Shown piece by piece: positions 41,438-49,665 of a DNA stretch of 64,000 nucleotides (position 1 is the stretch's first letter; every line of letters begins with the position of its first letter). Under the pieces are notes generated by a model. It saw only the letters and a program-made list of their open reading frames with translations. It was not told the DNA's origin and made no database searches. A program made the position numbers and the translations under genes. The stretch is from contig NZ_JASITD010000004.1 in NCBI RefSeq assembly GCF_030063445.1, positions 236,660 to 300,659 of the forward strand, read 5' to 3'. The DNA is from Hymenobacter sp. H14-R3. Its GTDB lineage: Bacteria; Bacteroidota; Bacteroidia; Cytophagales; Hymenobacteraceae.

Positions 41438-43369
41438 ATGCCCGCTATTACTACCGACCCGCTCGCCCTGCTACGCCAATACTGGGGGCACCAGGCGTTT
41501 CGGCCGGGCCAGCAGGAGATTATCGAGGCCGTGCTGGCGGGCCACGATGCACTGGCGCTACTGCCCACCGGGGGCGGCAAAAGCGTGTGCTTCCAGGTGC
41601 CGGCGCTGGCGCGGCCGGGCATCTGCGTGGTGGTTACGCCGCTTATTGCCCTCATGCGCGACCAGGTGGAAAACCTGCGCAAGCGCGGCCTCAAGGCCGA
41701 GGCCGTGTACGCGGGCATGAGCCACCAGGAAATCGACCAGGCGCTAGACAACTGCGTGTATGGGCGGGAGGTTAAGTTCTTGTATGTCAGTCCCGAGCGG
41801 TTGCTAACCGACCTTTTTCGGGCGCGGGTGGCGCGCATGAGCGTGGGGCTGCTGGCCATTGACGAGGCGCACTGCCTGTCGCAGTGGGGCTACGATTTTC
41901 GGCCGCCCTACCTGCGCATTGCCGAGCTGCGGGCGCTACTGCCGCCCACCGTGCCTTGCATTGCGCTCACGGCCACAGCCACCGGCCAGGTGCGGCACGA
42001 TATTGTGGAAAAGCTCCACTTCCGGCCCGGCTACGGCGTATTCACCCAAAGCTTTGCCCGGCCCAAGCTCTCGTATTCGGTGCTGCCCACCGAGGACAAG
42101 CAGCGCCGCCTGCTGGAAGTATTGCGCGGCGTGGGGCCCGGCAAAACGGGCATCGTGTACGCCCGCACCCGCCGCCAAACCGAGGACACCGCCACTTGGC
42201 TGAGCCAGCAGGGCCTGCCCGCCGTGGCCTACCACGCCGGCCTGCCCACCGAGCAGCGCACCCGCACCCAGCAAGACTGGCTGGCCGATAAAACGCGCAT
42301 CATCGTGGCTACCAATGCCTTCGGCATGGGTATCGACAAGCCCGATGTGCGCGTGGTGGCTCACCTCGACGCCCCCGCCACCCTGGAGGCCTACTACCAG
42401 GAGGCCGGCCGCGCCGGGCGCGATGGCCTCTACGCCTTTGCCGTGCTGCTGAGCGGCCCCGCCGATGCCGACAACCTGCGCCGCCAGGCCACGCTGGCCC
42501 ACCCGCCGCCCGACGTGGTGCGCCGCGTGTACCAGGCACTGGCCAACTACTCGCGCACGGCCGTGGGCGGCGGCGAGCTGGTGGCCTTCGACTTCGACCT
42601 CGGCGTATTTGCCGAAACCTATCGCCTCAAGGCCATCGACGCCCACCACGCGCTCAAGCTGCTGGAGCAGCAGGGCTTCGTGCAGCTCACCGAAGCCGTG
42701 AACCAGCCGGCGCGGGTGCAACTTATTAGCAATCAGCACGATTTATACCAGTTTCAGGTGGCTAATGCCCAGCACGACCTGCTCATAAAAGCGCTGCTGC
42801 GGCTGTATGGCGGCGAGCTGTTCGTGGCGTTTCAGAACATTGCCGAAAGCGCCCTGGCCCGCCACCTGCGCCAAAGCACCGTGGATGTGACGCGCCAGCT
42901 GCGCTACCTGCACAGCACTGGCGTGCTGCACTACCAGCCCCGGCGCGAGCTGCCGCAGGCCCTCTTTCTCACGCCCCGCTACGACGCCGCCCAATTGCCG
43001 CTCGACGAGCGCCGCCTCAAAGCTGCCAAGCAGCTCACCGAGCACCAGACCAAGGCCGTAATCGACTACGCGGCCAGCACCACGCACTGCCGCCAGCAGC
43101 TCTTGCTCGACTACTTTGCCGAGCCCGACGCGCCCGCCTGCGGCGTATGCGACGTGTGCCTGGCCCGCAAAAAAGCCCGGCAAGCGCCTACCGACGCCAC
43201 CGGGCTGCAAGCCGGACTACTCGAATTGCTGCGCGCCACGCCGCTGCTGCCGCGCCAGGTGGTGGCCCGCTACCCCGCCGCCGAGGCTACGGCCGTGACC
43301 GCCGCCCTGCGCAGCCTGGTAGAATTGGGAAAGCTGGTTTATGCCGCCGATGGCCGGCTGGGTATGTAG
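41438..43369 (+). CDS. recQ: RecQ-family ATP-dependent DNA helicase
   Basis: This 643-residue SF2 helicase unwinds DNA 3'-5' in recombination and repair. Motif 0 is FRPGQQEIIEAVL, motif I LLPTGGGKSVCFQ (41-53) and motif II IDEAHCLSQWGYDFRPPY. Motif III is LTATATGQV, motif IV is GIVYARTRRQTE, and the V/VI block is VATNAFGMGIDKPDVR ... YYQEAGRAGRDG. The zinc site (HC..., CGVCDVCL) is near residue 565-590, placed after a winged-helix-like region and not directly after the helicase core. No HRDC domain follows. This is the shorter RecQ type common in Bacteroidota. Confidence 0.95.
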   Translation: MPAITTDPLALLRQYWGHQAFRPGQQEIIEAVLAGHDALALLPTGGGKSVCFQVPALARPGICVVVTPLIALMRDQVENLRKRGLKAEAVYAGMSHQEIDQALDNCVYGREVKFLYVSPERLLTDLFRARVARMSVGLLAIDEAHCLSQWGYDFRPPYLRIAELRALLPPTVPCIALTATATGQVRHDIVEKLHFRPGYGVFTQSFARPKLSYSVLPTEDKQRRLLEVLRGVGPGKTGIVYARTRRQTEDTATWLSQQGLPAVAYHAGLPTEQRTRTQQDWLADKTRIIVATNAFGMGIDKPDVRVVAHLDAPATLEAYYQEAGRAGRDGLYAFAVLLSGPADADNLRRQATLAHPPPDVVRRVYQALANYSRTAVGGGELVAFDFDLGVFAETYRLKAIDAHHALKLLEQQGFVQLTEAVNQPARVQLISNQHDLYQFQVANAQHDLLIKALLRLYGGELFVAFQNIAESALARHLRQSTVDVTRQLRYLHSTGVLHYQPRRELPQALFLTPRYDAAQLPLDERRLKAAKQLTEHQTKAVIDYAASTTHCRQQLLLDYFAEPDAPACGVCDVCLARKKARQAPTDATGLQAGLLELLRATPLLPRQVVARYPAAEATAVTAALRSLVELGKLVYAADGRLGM

Positions 43370-43370
43370 C

Positions 43371-43420
43371 GTAAGCTGTGATGTAGCGTAAGCTAAAGCT
43401 TACGCTACATCACAGCTTAC
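43371..43420. repeat. Perfect 24-bp inverted repeat (GTAAGCT family)
   Basis: Arms 43371-43394 and 43397-43420 are exact reverse complements around AA. They contain GTAGCGTAAGCT/AGCTTACGCTAC. It starts two bases after the recQ stop and overlaps the last bases of the convergent rhodanese gene, so it may terminate both. It is related to the GTAAGCTTTAGCTTGCC repeats near ddl. Confidence 0.88.
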
Positions 43421-43716
43421 AAAGCCTGGTAGGCCATGATGCCGCCTTCCAGGTTGCGCACGTTGGTGAAGCCTTGCTGGGTGAGGAAAGCCTTGGCGGC
43501 CGAGGAGCGCGCACCGCTTTTGCAGTGTACGATAACCTCCTGGTCTTTAAGGTCTTCCAGGTCGTCGAGGGCGGCGGGTAGGTTACCAAGGGGAATGTTC
43601 TGGCTGCCGCTGATACGGCTTTCTTCAAATTCCCAGGGCTCGCGCACGTCGATGATGGTGGGGGTTTGGCCAGCCTGCTGGCGCTGCTTCAGTTCGGGGG
43701 CGGTGATGTCGGGCAT
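43417..43716 (-). CDS. Rhodanese-like domain protein
   Basis: This 99-residue single rhodanese domain has TIIDVREPWEFEESRISGSQ, NIPLGNLP and the active-site loop VIVHCKSGARSS with catalytic Cys65. It ends FTNVRNLEGGIMAYQAL. Such stand-alone proteins (GlpE-like) transfer sulfur from thiosulfate or persulfide to cyanide, thioredoxin or partner proteins. The loop CKSGAR is that of a true sulfurtransferase. It is 31 bp upstream of the next minus-strand gene's stop. It is 3 kb from the MoaD-like gene, with no sign of a direct link. Confidence 0.93.
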   Translation of the reverse strand: MPDITAPELKQRQQAGQTPTIIDVREPWEFEESRISGSQNIPLGNLPAALDDLEDLKDQEVIVHCKSGARSSAAKAFLTQQGFTNVRNLEGGIMAYQAL

Positions 43717-43747
43717 GAGTCGGGTGGGTAAGAAGTTGGGAGACAGG

Positions 43748-45718
43748 TTATTGAATTACCAAGCGGCGGGTGGCCACGCTGCCATCGGCCAGGGTGAGCT
43801 GCACCAGGTATACGCCCCCGGGCAGCATGGCGGGCAGGCGCAGGGTGGGCTGGCCAGCTTCGGCGGTGGGCTGCTGCCACACGGGGCGGCCCAGCACGTC
43901 GAGTATGGTGGCGCGCCGGAAAGCGGGGCCACTCACAGCTACCATGGTACCGGTGGGGGCGGGGTTGGGGTAGAGGTCAAATTGGGCGTTGGTAGCCTGC
44001 TGGGCCCGGGTGGCCAGGATGTTGTTGTTCATCACGGCGCGCATCATGATGGTGCCGGGCGTGGTGAGGGCCGGTTTCGACCACGCGCCCTGCTTGTTAT
44101 AAAACAGCGTGGGGGCCGTGGAGGTGTTGTTCAAATCGAAGCCGTAGGGCAAAAACTGCCCGCCTGACGCCTGCCCGTAGCCAATGTAAAACAGCCCCGA
44201 CACCGGCACCGGCATATCAAACTTGACATCGTAGAACACGCTGCCGATGAGCTTTTGGTCGAGCACGGCGGTGGCGGTGGCCAGCGGCGCGTCGGCGGGC
44301 TGGCCGTTGTTGTCGGCCCACACGGCCACGGTTACCGAGCGGTTCTGGAAGTTCTCGCCGCCCTGGCCCGCCGGAATATTATTGAAAACGGGGGCCAGCC
44401 GAATGGCCTGCACCTGGTCGGCCTTGGCGGCCGTAATGGGGTAGGCAAAGTACGTAACCGGCCCGGTGCTCAGGGCCGGCAGCGTGAGGAAAGCTTCGGC
44501 CGTGCCATCATCAAAGGCATAGTAATCAGCTAGTTCCAGGTCGCGGTAGGTGGTGTCGTTGGGGAGCGTGAGCGGGTTGGTCTCATTGGTTTGCAGGGCC
44601 AGCGTGTAGCGGTAGCGGCGGGGCGTGCCGGCCGCGGGCAGCGGGGCCGTGCGCGCATCGCCGGTGATGGCCACCTGCCGCGCCCCGGCCAGCAGCGGCT
44701 GGTTGCCGGCCACCCAGGTGGCGGGGCCAAAGCCGCCGCCGCTGAGCTCGCGCACCGTGCCCAGCCAGCTGATGGGCGTGGGGTTGCCGCTGGGCAGCAG
44801 GTTGTTAACGGTAGCCGTCATGGCTGGATTCAGCGGGCTGGGGCTGGTGGCGGCGTACTGCCAGGCCGGCATAGCCGTGAAGCGCTGGAGCGGGCTGCTG
44901 AGCCCGCGGCTGGTGGCAATATCTTGAAAGACAGTATCATTGGCCGCCCGGTTGTTATTCAGGTAGATGTAATCCAGCCCAAACGCGTCGCGGCTCGACG
45001 ACTGGTTGCCCGAGGCCCGGAACCGAAACCGGAAGCCGCTGTGGAAGTAGGAGGCCTGGTTGAGCGGGAAAATCTGCTGCCGAAACCGCGTGGTTTTGCC
45101 CTCCGCGTTGTAGGTCCAGATGCGGTTCCAGCGGCCCACGTTGTCCAGAAATTCGAGCGCCAGAAACACCGGCGTCACGCTGCCGTTGGCCACCGGCGAG
45201 CCCGCCAGCGAGCCCGCCTGCCAGGCGTAGCTGAGGTAGAGCCGGCTGGCCGCCGAAAACGTGCTCAGGTCGATGGGCTGCGAGGTAAGCGTGTCGGTGG
45301 CGCTGTAAAACGAGGCCGAGCCGGCGCTGTAGGGCTGGCCATTGGCGCGCAGGCCGTCGAGCGTGGCGGTGCCCCGCGTGAGAGGCTCGCTGGCCAGCCG
45401 GTTACTCACGTAGGCCCCGCCGCCCCGGTAGTTCTGCAACAGCCCGCTGCCATCGGGGTAGGTGGCGGCGGTAGTGGCGTTTTGCCAGCGCAAGGGGCTG
45501 GGCTGCCCATCGCGCGGCAGCGTAAAATCTTCAAAAAAGGGCAGCGTGAGCGCCGCCGTGCGCTGCGCCGCCGCGCCGATGCTAGCGGCCGTAGCGGCCC
45601 GGCTGGGGTCGGCGGCCAGCGGCTGGGGCGTGAGGAGCAGGGGCGTCGCCGTCTGGGCCTGGGCGGCCACGGCGAGCAGCAGGGCCGGCAGGGTTAAAAA
45701 GTAACGTAGTGGACGCAT
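43748..45718 (-). CDS. Secreted T9SS cargo protein, unknown function
   Basis: This 656-residue protein has a signal peptide (MRPLRYFLTLPALLLAVAAQ) and a type IX sorting tail of about 75 residues (NAQFDLYPNPAPTGTMVAVS ... GVYLVQLTLADGSVATRRLVIQ-type ending). The middle looks like a choice-of-anchor/carbohydrate-binding beta-sandwich (LYLSYAWQAGSLAGSPVANG, FGLDYIYLNNNRAANDTVF) with no catalytic motif. The DFGLDYIYLNN-like block and ADYYAFDDGTAEAF recall surface proteins of this phylum. It is likely displayed on the cell surface or secreted. Confidence 0.88.
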   Translation of the reverse strand: MRPLRYFLTLPALLLAVAAQAQTATPLLLTPQPLAADPSRAATAASIGAAAQRTAALTLPFFEDFTLPRDGQPSPLRWQNATTAATYPDGSGLLQNYRGGGAYVSNRLASEPLTRGTATLDGLRANGQPYSAGSASFYSATDTLTSQPIDLSTFSAASRLYLSYAWQAGSLAGSPVANGSVTPVFLALEFLDNVGRWNRIWTYNAEGKTTRFRQQIFPLNQASYFHSGFRFRFRASGNQSSSRDAFGLDYIYLNNNRAANDTVFQDIATSRGLSSPLQRFTAMPAWQYAATSPSPLNPAMTATVNNLLPSGNPTPISWLGTVRELSGGGFGPATWVAGNQPLLAGARQVAITGDARTAPLPAAGTPRRYRYTLALQTNETNPLTLPNDTTYRDLELADYYAFDDGTAEAFLTLPALSTGPVTYFAYPITAAKADQVQAIRLAPVFNNIPAGQGGENFQNRSVTVAVWADNNGQPADAPLATATAVLDQKLIGSVFYDVKFDMPVPVSGLFYIGYGQASGGQFLPYGFDLNNTSTAPTLFYNKQGAWSKPALTTPGTIMMRAVMNNNILATRAQQATNAQFDLYPNPAPTGTMVAVSGPAFRRATILDVLGRPVWQQPTAEAGQPTLRLPAMLPGGVYLVQLTLADGSVATRRLVIQ

Positions 45719-45762
45719 ACTAAATCTTATTTACGGATAAATCAGCTGTCCTCACAAATGAA

Positions 45763-45821
45763 GCGCGGCAACCGTACTCGAACGCTATCCCAACGGTTTC
45801 GTTCGAGTACGATTGCCGCGC
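45763..45821. repeat. 22-bp inverted repeat upstream of the T9SS gene
   Basis: GCGCGGCAACCGTACTCGAACG (positions 45763-45784) pairs with 45800-45821 with one mismatch, around a 15-base centre. It lies between the divergent-looking start of the 45718 gene and the end of the PASTA gene. Confidence 0.75.
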
Positions 45822-45853
45822 TATGCTCGCAGCGACAGATTTTTACCAAAAAT

Positions 45854-46615
45854 CTATTCTGCTACCCACAAATCGACCAGCTGGCCCATGCGGATGGTGG
45901 CGCCCGGCGTGGCGGCTGGCCGCTGGCGCACGATGGTGCCCGGCGTTTGGCCGGCTTCGGCGGCTTGCTTGAATACTTCGCCCACCTCCAGGTGCTGGCC
46001 GGCGAGCAGGGTGCGGGCCTCATCCTCGGGCATATTTACCAGGTTGGGCAGCTCAAACTCGGTGTTGCCGAGGCCGTCGCCCACCTCCAGGTCTACCTTG
46101 GTGCCTTTGGCGATGGCCGCGCCGGGCACAATTTCCTTGTCGCCCACCAACTGCTTGAGCACGGCGTCTTTAGCCACGTTGGGCACTAGCTTTATCTGGC
46201 CGATAACCAGGTCGTAACTCGCCAGAATGAGCTGGGCGTTTTTCACCGAGCCGTCCGTGAGCTTGGGCATTTTGATTACCGGCGGGCGGCGCATGGCCAC
46301 CGAAATGTAGATTTTGCGGTCCTGCTTCACCTTTTCGCCGGGGGCGGGCTCCTGGGTGAGCACGGTGAGGGCGCGGGTGCCGGGCGCGTAGCTGCTATCG
46401 TCGACGAAGTAGGCCAGCTTGCGCTCGTCGAGGTAGTTTTCGAGGTCGGCCAGGTTCATGCCCGTCACTTTGGGCACCACAATGGTTTCGCCGTGGTGCG
46501 TGGTAATGGGCAGGTACACGTAGAAAAAGCCCAGCACCAGCGCCGCCCCCAGGCCCGCAATGAGCGCCAGGTGCAGAAAAACGTCGAACCAGGTATCAGA
46601 TTTTAAAAAAGACAT
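45854..46615 (-). CDS. PASTA-domain membrane protein
   Basis: This 253-residue protein has one membrane segment near the N-terminus (HLALIAGLGAALVLGFFYVY) and three PASTA repeats outside. They start near VVPKVTGMNLADLENYLDER, VIKMPKLTDGSVKNAQLILA and FELPNLVNMPEDEARTLLAG. PASTA domains bind peptidoglycan fragments, usually on Ser/Thr kinases or penicillin-binding proteins; here no kinase is attached. It follows ddl on the same strand at a distance of 105 bp. Together they suggest a cell-wall pair, with the PASTA protein as a sensor or anchor. This pairing is common in the phylum as far as I recall. Confidence 0.92.
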   Translation of the reverse strand: MSFLKSDTWFDVFLHLALIAGLGAALVLGFFYVYLPITTHHGETIVVPKVTGMNLADLENYLDERKLAYFVDDSSYAPGTRALTVLTQEPAPGEKVKQDRKIYISVAMRRPPVIKMPKLTDGSVKNAQLILASYDLVIGQIKLVPNVAKDAVLKQLVGDKEIVPGAAIAKGTKVDLEVGDGLGNTEFELPNLVNMPEDEARTLLAGQHLEVGEVFKQAAEAGQTPGTIVRQRPAATPGATIRMGQLVDLWVAE

Positions 46616-46622
46616 GGGTAGG

Positions 46623-46731
46623 GTAAGCTTTAGCTTGCCAGGTAAACGAACGTGCGGTAAGCTTTGGCTGGCACCGCAGGGCCGGGGGTAAAATGGAGTG
46701 ATAAAACGGCAAGCTAAAGCTTACCGCACTT
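46623..46731. repeat. GTAAGCTTTAGCTTGCC repeats between ddl and the PASTA gene
   Basis: Copies at about 46625-46640 (forward), 46659-46674 (forward, diverged) and 46709-46731 (reverse, GGCAAGCTAAAGCTTACCGC) can fold with each other. They fill the spacer between the two genes. Similar copies flank pgk at 49485-49652. Confidence 0.75.
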
Positions 46732-49465
46732 TCTCACTCCGCGCCTTGCCGAAGTCCAGAATGCGGTCGATAAACTGATAGGGCGTGTACCCGGCCAACG
46801 CCGTTTGGTGAAAAATGCAGGTGGCGGGCGTCATGCCGGGCAGCGAATTGACCTCAATAATAAGCACTTCGATGGCCCCGCCGGCGCGCACCCGCACAAA
46901 GGCGTCGATGCGGGCGTAGCCCTCGATGTGCAGAATCTCGGCTACCTGGCGCAGCACGCGCTTCACCTCCTGGCTGATGCGCTGGCGCTCGGCGGGGTCG
47001 GTAGCGTAGCGGGCGGGGGTGATATTCTGGCCTTCGCCGGCCAGAAACTTCTCCTCCAGGCTCAGCACCTCGCCGTTGGCCAGGGCCTCGCTGGCCTCGA
47101 ATACCTCAATTTGCAGCTGGCCGCCGGTATCATAAGACGTTAATAATCCGCCGGTTACCTCCAGGAAGGTGGCTGCGCCGTCGGGGCCGATGAGCGTTTC
47201 GACCAGAAAGGCATCTTTCTGCGGAAATTCCTCCTTGAAGCCCAGGTGCAGCACCTCGGCGGGGCCGTTGAGCAAGGCTTCCTGCTGCCGGAAAATCTGC
47301 TCGCTAAAGGCTTGCAGCTCAGGCCGATTCTTGATTTTCTTCACGGCCGAGGAGCAGCCGTCGTCGGCGGGCTTGGCGATGAAGGGGTAGCCAAACTGGG
47401 CTTCGAGGCCGCGGTAAAACGCTTCCGGGTCGGCGGCCCACTCCAGGCGCTGGGCCAGGCGGTGGTCGGCCACGCGCAGGCCGGCCTCGCGCAGGCGGCG
47501 GTTGGTTTCGAACTTGTTGATGGTCACGGCCGAGCTGGCCGCGCCCGAGCCGTTGTAGGGTAGGCCGAATTTCTCCAGCTCCTGCTGCAAAGCGCCGTCT
47601 TCGCCAGGGCGGCCGTGCAGGGCGATGAATACCTCATCGACCCGCTCGGCCAGCTCCTCGAACGAGAGGCGGCGGGCGGCGGCAATGGCCTGCCCGGCAT
47701 AAACCTGGGTAATAGCACTAGCCTCCTGCCGGATTTTGGCCAGGATGGGGTGGCTGGCCACGCCCGCCTCGGCGTGCTCTATTTTTTCGCGAATATCATC
47801 CGCGTTATCCTTGAGCATCACGTTGATGGGCAGCTCGTAGAGGCGAAACTCGTCGCTGTTGCCAGCCAGAAAAACCGGCACCGGCCGGTACTTGGTGCTC
47901 GACGAAAGCTTCTCGTAGATGTTGCGCCCGCTCTCCACCGAAATGTGCCGCTCGGAGGAGTAGCCGCCCATGATAACGGCCACGCGAATGCGGTCGTCGG
48001 CCACGCGCTGGCGCGAGTTGATATCGGCGTCCAGCGCTTCCAGCTGCTTCGCCAGCTGCACCGGCTTCATGCCGTTGCGCCGGCGGGCTGCCAGCGAGGT
48101 GCGGATGAGGTAGGTAAGGAACTGGCTGGGGTTCAGGCCAATCTCGGCCGCCTGGTGGAAGAAGAACGACGCCGGCAGCATGCCGCTTGTGGTATTCGGG
48201 TCATTCAAAAAGATGGTGCCATCTTCCTGAATAAAGCCGTCGAGCCGCGCGTAAACCTCGAAGCCGAAGGTGCTGAACATCGTCTGGCACTGCTGCCGAA
48301 TGCGCTCAATATCGGCCTCGGGCAGGTCGATGGGCGTGACTTTGCGGGCCAGGCCGGGCAGGTACTTGGCGCGGTAGTCGAAGACTTCGCTGCCCTTCAC
48401 AATCTCGGTGGGCGGCAAGGCCAGCGGCTCGCCGTTTTCGTCTTCGATAACGATGCACGAGAACTCGCGGCCGGCAATGAAGCTCTCGATGAGGACTTGG
48501 GTTTCGCCGGTGGTGCTGGTTGCCTCTACCGCAAAAGGGCTGAGAAAGCCGGCTGGCTGACTGAAGCGCTTGTCCAGATAGTCAACCAGCGCCTCTGGGT
48601 GCTCAAAAACCGGCACGGTGTAGCCGGGCATTTTTACGCCGCCGCTCGACACATGGGCTTCGGCTGCCACTGGCAAGCCAATACCCTCGCGAATGTCGGC
48701 CAACTGCCGCACCAAGGCCAAGCGGCCGTTTTCGTCCAAGTCTTCCCAGTCGGCCCGCGTGATAGTGCGGCGAAATAGCGCCCGGTCCATGGCGGCGCTA
48801 AATAGCGCCGGGTCCTCCTCCTTTATAATACTGATGCCAATACTGCTGCCTTGGTGCGGCGCTTTCAGCACCAGCGGCAGGCCTAGCTCGGCCACCAAGC
48901 TGCGCAGATATTTCTCCCGGCCCTGGAAAAACCAGTTGGGCCCCACTACCCGAAACTTCGGCGTGGCCAGCCCCGCCGCCTGCATTAGCTTCTTCTGCGC
49001 GATTTTATCAATACCAATTGCCGAGGGCAGGATGCCGGAGCCCGAGTAGGGGATGCCCACCCACTCCAGCAGGCCCTGAATAGCACCGTCTTCGCCGCCC
49101 GGGCCGTGCAGGGCCAGGAAGGCAAAGTCCATGAGCTTGGGTAGCTCGCTGGCTTCTACCTGGCGGCCCACGTGGCTGATTAGCTCCGTGAGGGCTTCGG
49201 GGCTGAGCTCGCCCAGGCTCTCGATATACACCTGCCAGGGGTGGCGGGTGGCGGGCAGCGCGGCCACGGGCGGGTAAAAGTCGCGGATGGTGCCCTTGTA
49301 GAGGTACTGCCAATCGAGCAAAATGAAGTGCCCCAGGCTGTCCACAAAAATGGGCACGGGCTGAAACAAGCCCTTGTCCAGGTTGTCAAAAACGGTGCGC
49401 CCGCCCGCAAACGAAATCTCCCGCTCGCGCGAGGTGCCCCCAAAGAAAATGCCGATTCTCATCAT
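46721..49465 (-). CDS. ddl: Double-length D-alanine-D-alanine ligase (two Ddl units)
   Basis: This 914-residue protein starts at ATG 49465 (MMRIGIFFGGTSREREISFA). It contains two full Ddl-like ATP-grasp units. Unit 1 (about 1-450) has LALHGPGGEDGAIQGLLEWV, PYSGSGILPSAIGIDKIAQK and the metal-site NDPNTTSGM. Unit 2 (about 480-914) has VAVIMGGYSSERHISVESGR, IALHGRPGEDGALQQELEKF and the canonical EVNSLPGMTP. Ddl joins two D-Ala for peptidoglycan. Ordinary Ddl is 300-370 residues, so this is a tandem fusion, known in parts of the Cytophagales as far as I recall. The acid-Asn pair is DPN in unit 1 and EVN in unit 2, so the units may differ in activity. Confidence 0.92.
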   Translation of the reverse strand: MMRIGIFFGGTSREREISFAGGRTVFDNLDKGLFQPVPIFVDSLGHFILLDWQYLYKGTIRDFYPPVAALPATRHPWQVYIESLGELSPEALTELISHVGRQVEASELPKLMDFAFLALHGPGGEDGAIQGLLEWVGIPYSGSGILPSAIGIDKIAQKKLMQAAGLATPKFRVVGPNWFFQGREKYLRSLVAELGLPLVLKAPHQGSSIGISIIKEEDPALFSAAMDRALFRRTITRADWEDLDENGRLALVRQLADIREGIGLPVAAEAHVSSGGVKMPGYTVPVFEHPEALVDYLDKRFSQPAGFLSPFAVEATSTTGETQVLIESFIAGREFSCIVIEDENGEPLALPPTEIVKGSEVFDYRAKYLPGLARKVTPIDLPEADIERIRQQCQTMFSTFGFEVYARLDGFIQEDGTIFLNDPNTTSGMLPASFFFHQAAEIGLNPSQFLTYLIRTSLAARRRNGMKPVQLAKQLEALDADINSRQRVADDRIRVAVIMGGYSSERHISVESGRNIYEKLSSSTKYRPVPVFLAGNSDEFRLYELPINVMLKDNADDIREKIEHAEAGVASHPILAKIRQEASAITQVYAGQAIAAARRLSFEELAERVDEVFIALHGRPGEDGALQQELEKFGLPYNGSGAASSAVTINKFETNRRLREAGLRVADHRLAQRLEWAADPEAFYRGLEAQFGYPFIAKPADDGCSSAVKKIKNRPELQAFSEQIFRQQEALLNGPAEVLHLGFKEEFPQKDAFLVETLIGPDGAATFLEVTGGLLTSYDTGGQLQIEVFEASEALANGEVLSLEEKFLAGEGQNITPARYATDPAERQRISQEVKRVLRQVAEILHIEGYARIDAFVRVRAGGAIEVLIIEVNSLPGMTPATCIFHQTALAGYTPYQFIDRILDFGKARSEKVR

Positions 49466-49484
49466 ACTGGGCACAAAGGTAGTT

Positions 49485-49652
49485 TGTGCGGTAAGCTTTA
49501 GCTTGCCGGAAAGCGGTGGGCCAGGCTTGTGGGGCCGCCGGCCAACGCTGAGGCATACCCGCCCGTACTTTTGAAGCAGCCACCTGCTACTTTCACCCCC
49601 GGCAAGCTGAAGCTTACCGCACATTTCTCCACTCACGGCGAGCTAACGCTTA
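49485..49652. repeat. GTAAGCTTTAGCTTGCCGG inverted pair between ddl and pgk
   Basis: TGCGGTAAGCTTTAGCTTGC (about 49487-49508) and CAAGCTGAAGCTTACCGCA (about 49604-49623) are arms of a long stem with a 90-base centre. A further half copy, GGCGAGCTAACGCTTACC, lies at 49638-49655. They occupy the whole divergent spacer, so they may carry or influence both promoters. Confidence 0.75.
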
Positions 49653-49665
49653 CCCTACCTCCTTT

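Noticed and set aside
44591..45697. 368-residue plus-strand reading opposite the T9SS cargo gene
   Set aside because: Arg/Gly/Ala-rich antisense shadow.
47615..48778. 387-residue plus-strand reading opposite ddl
   Set aside because: Antisense shadow of a conserved ligase.
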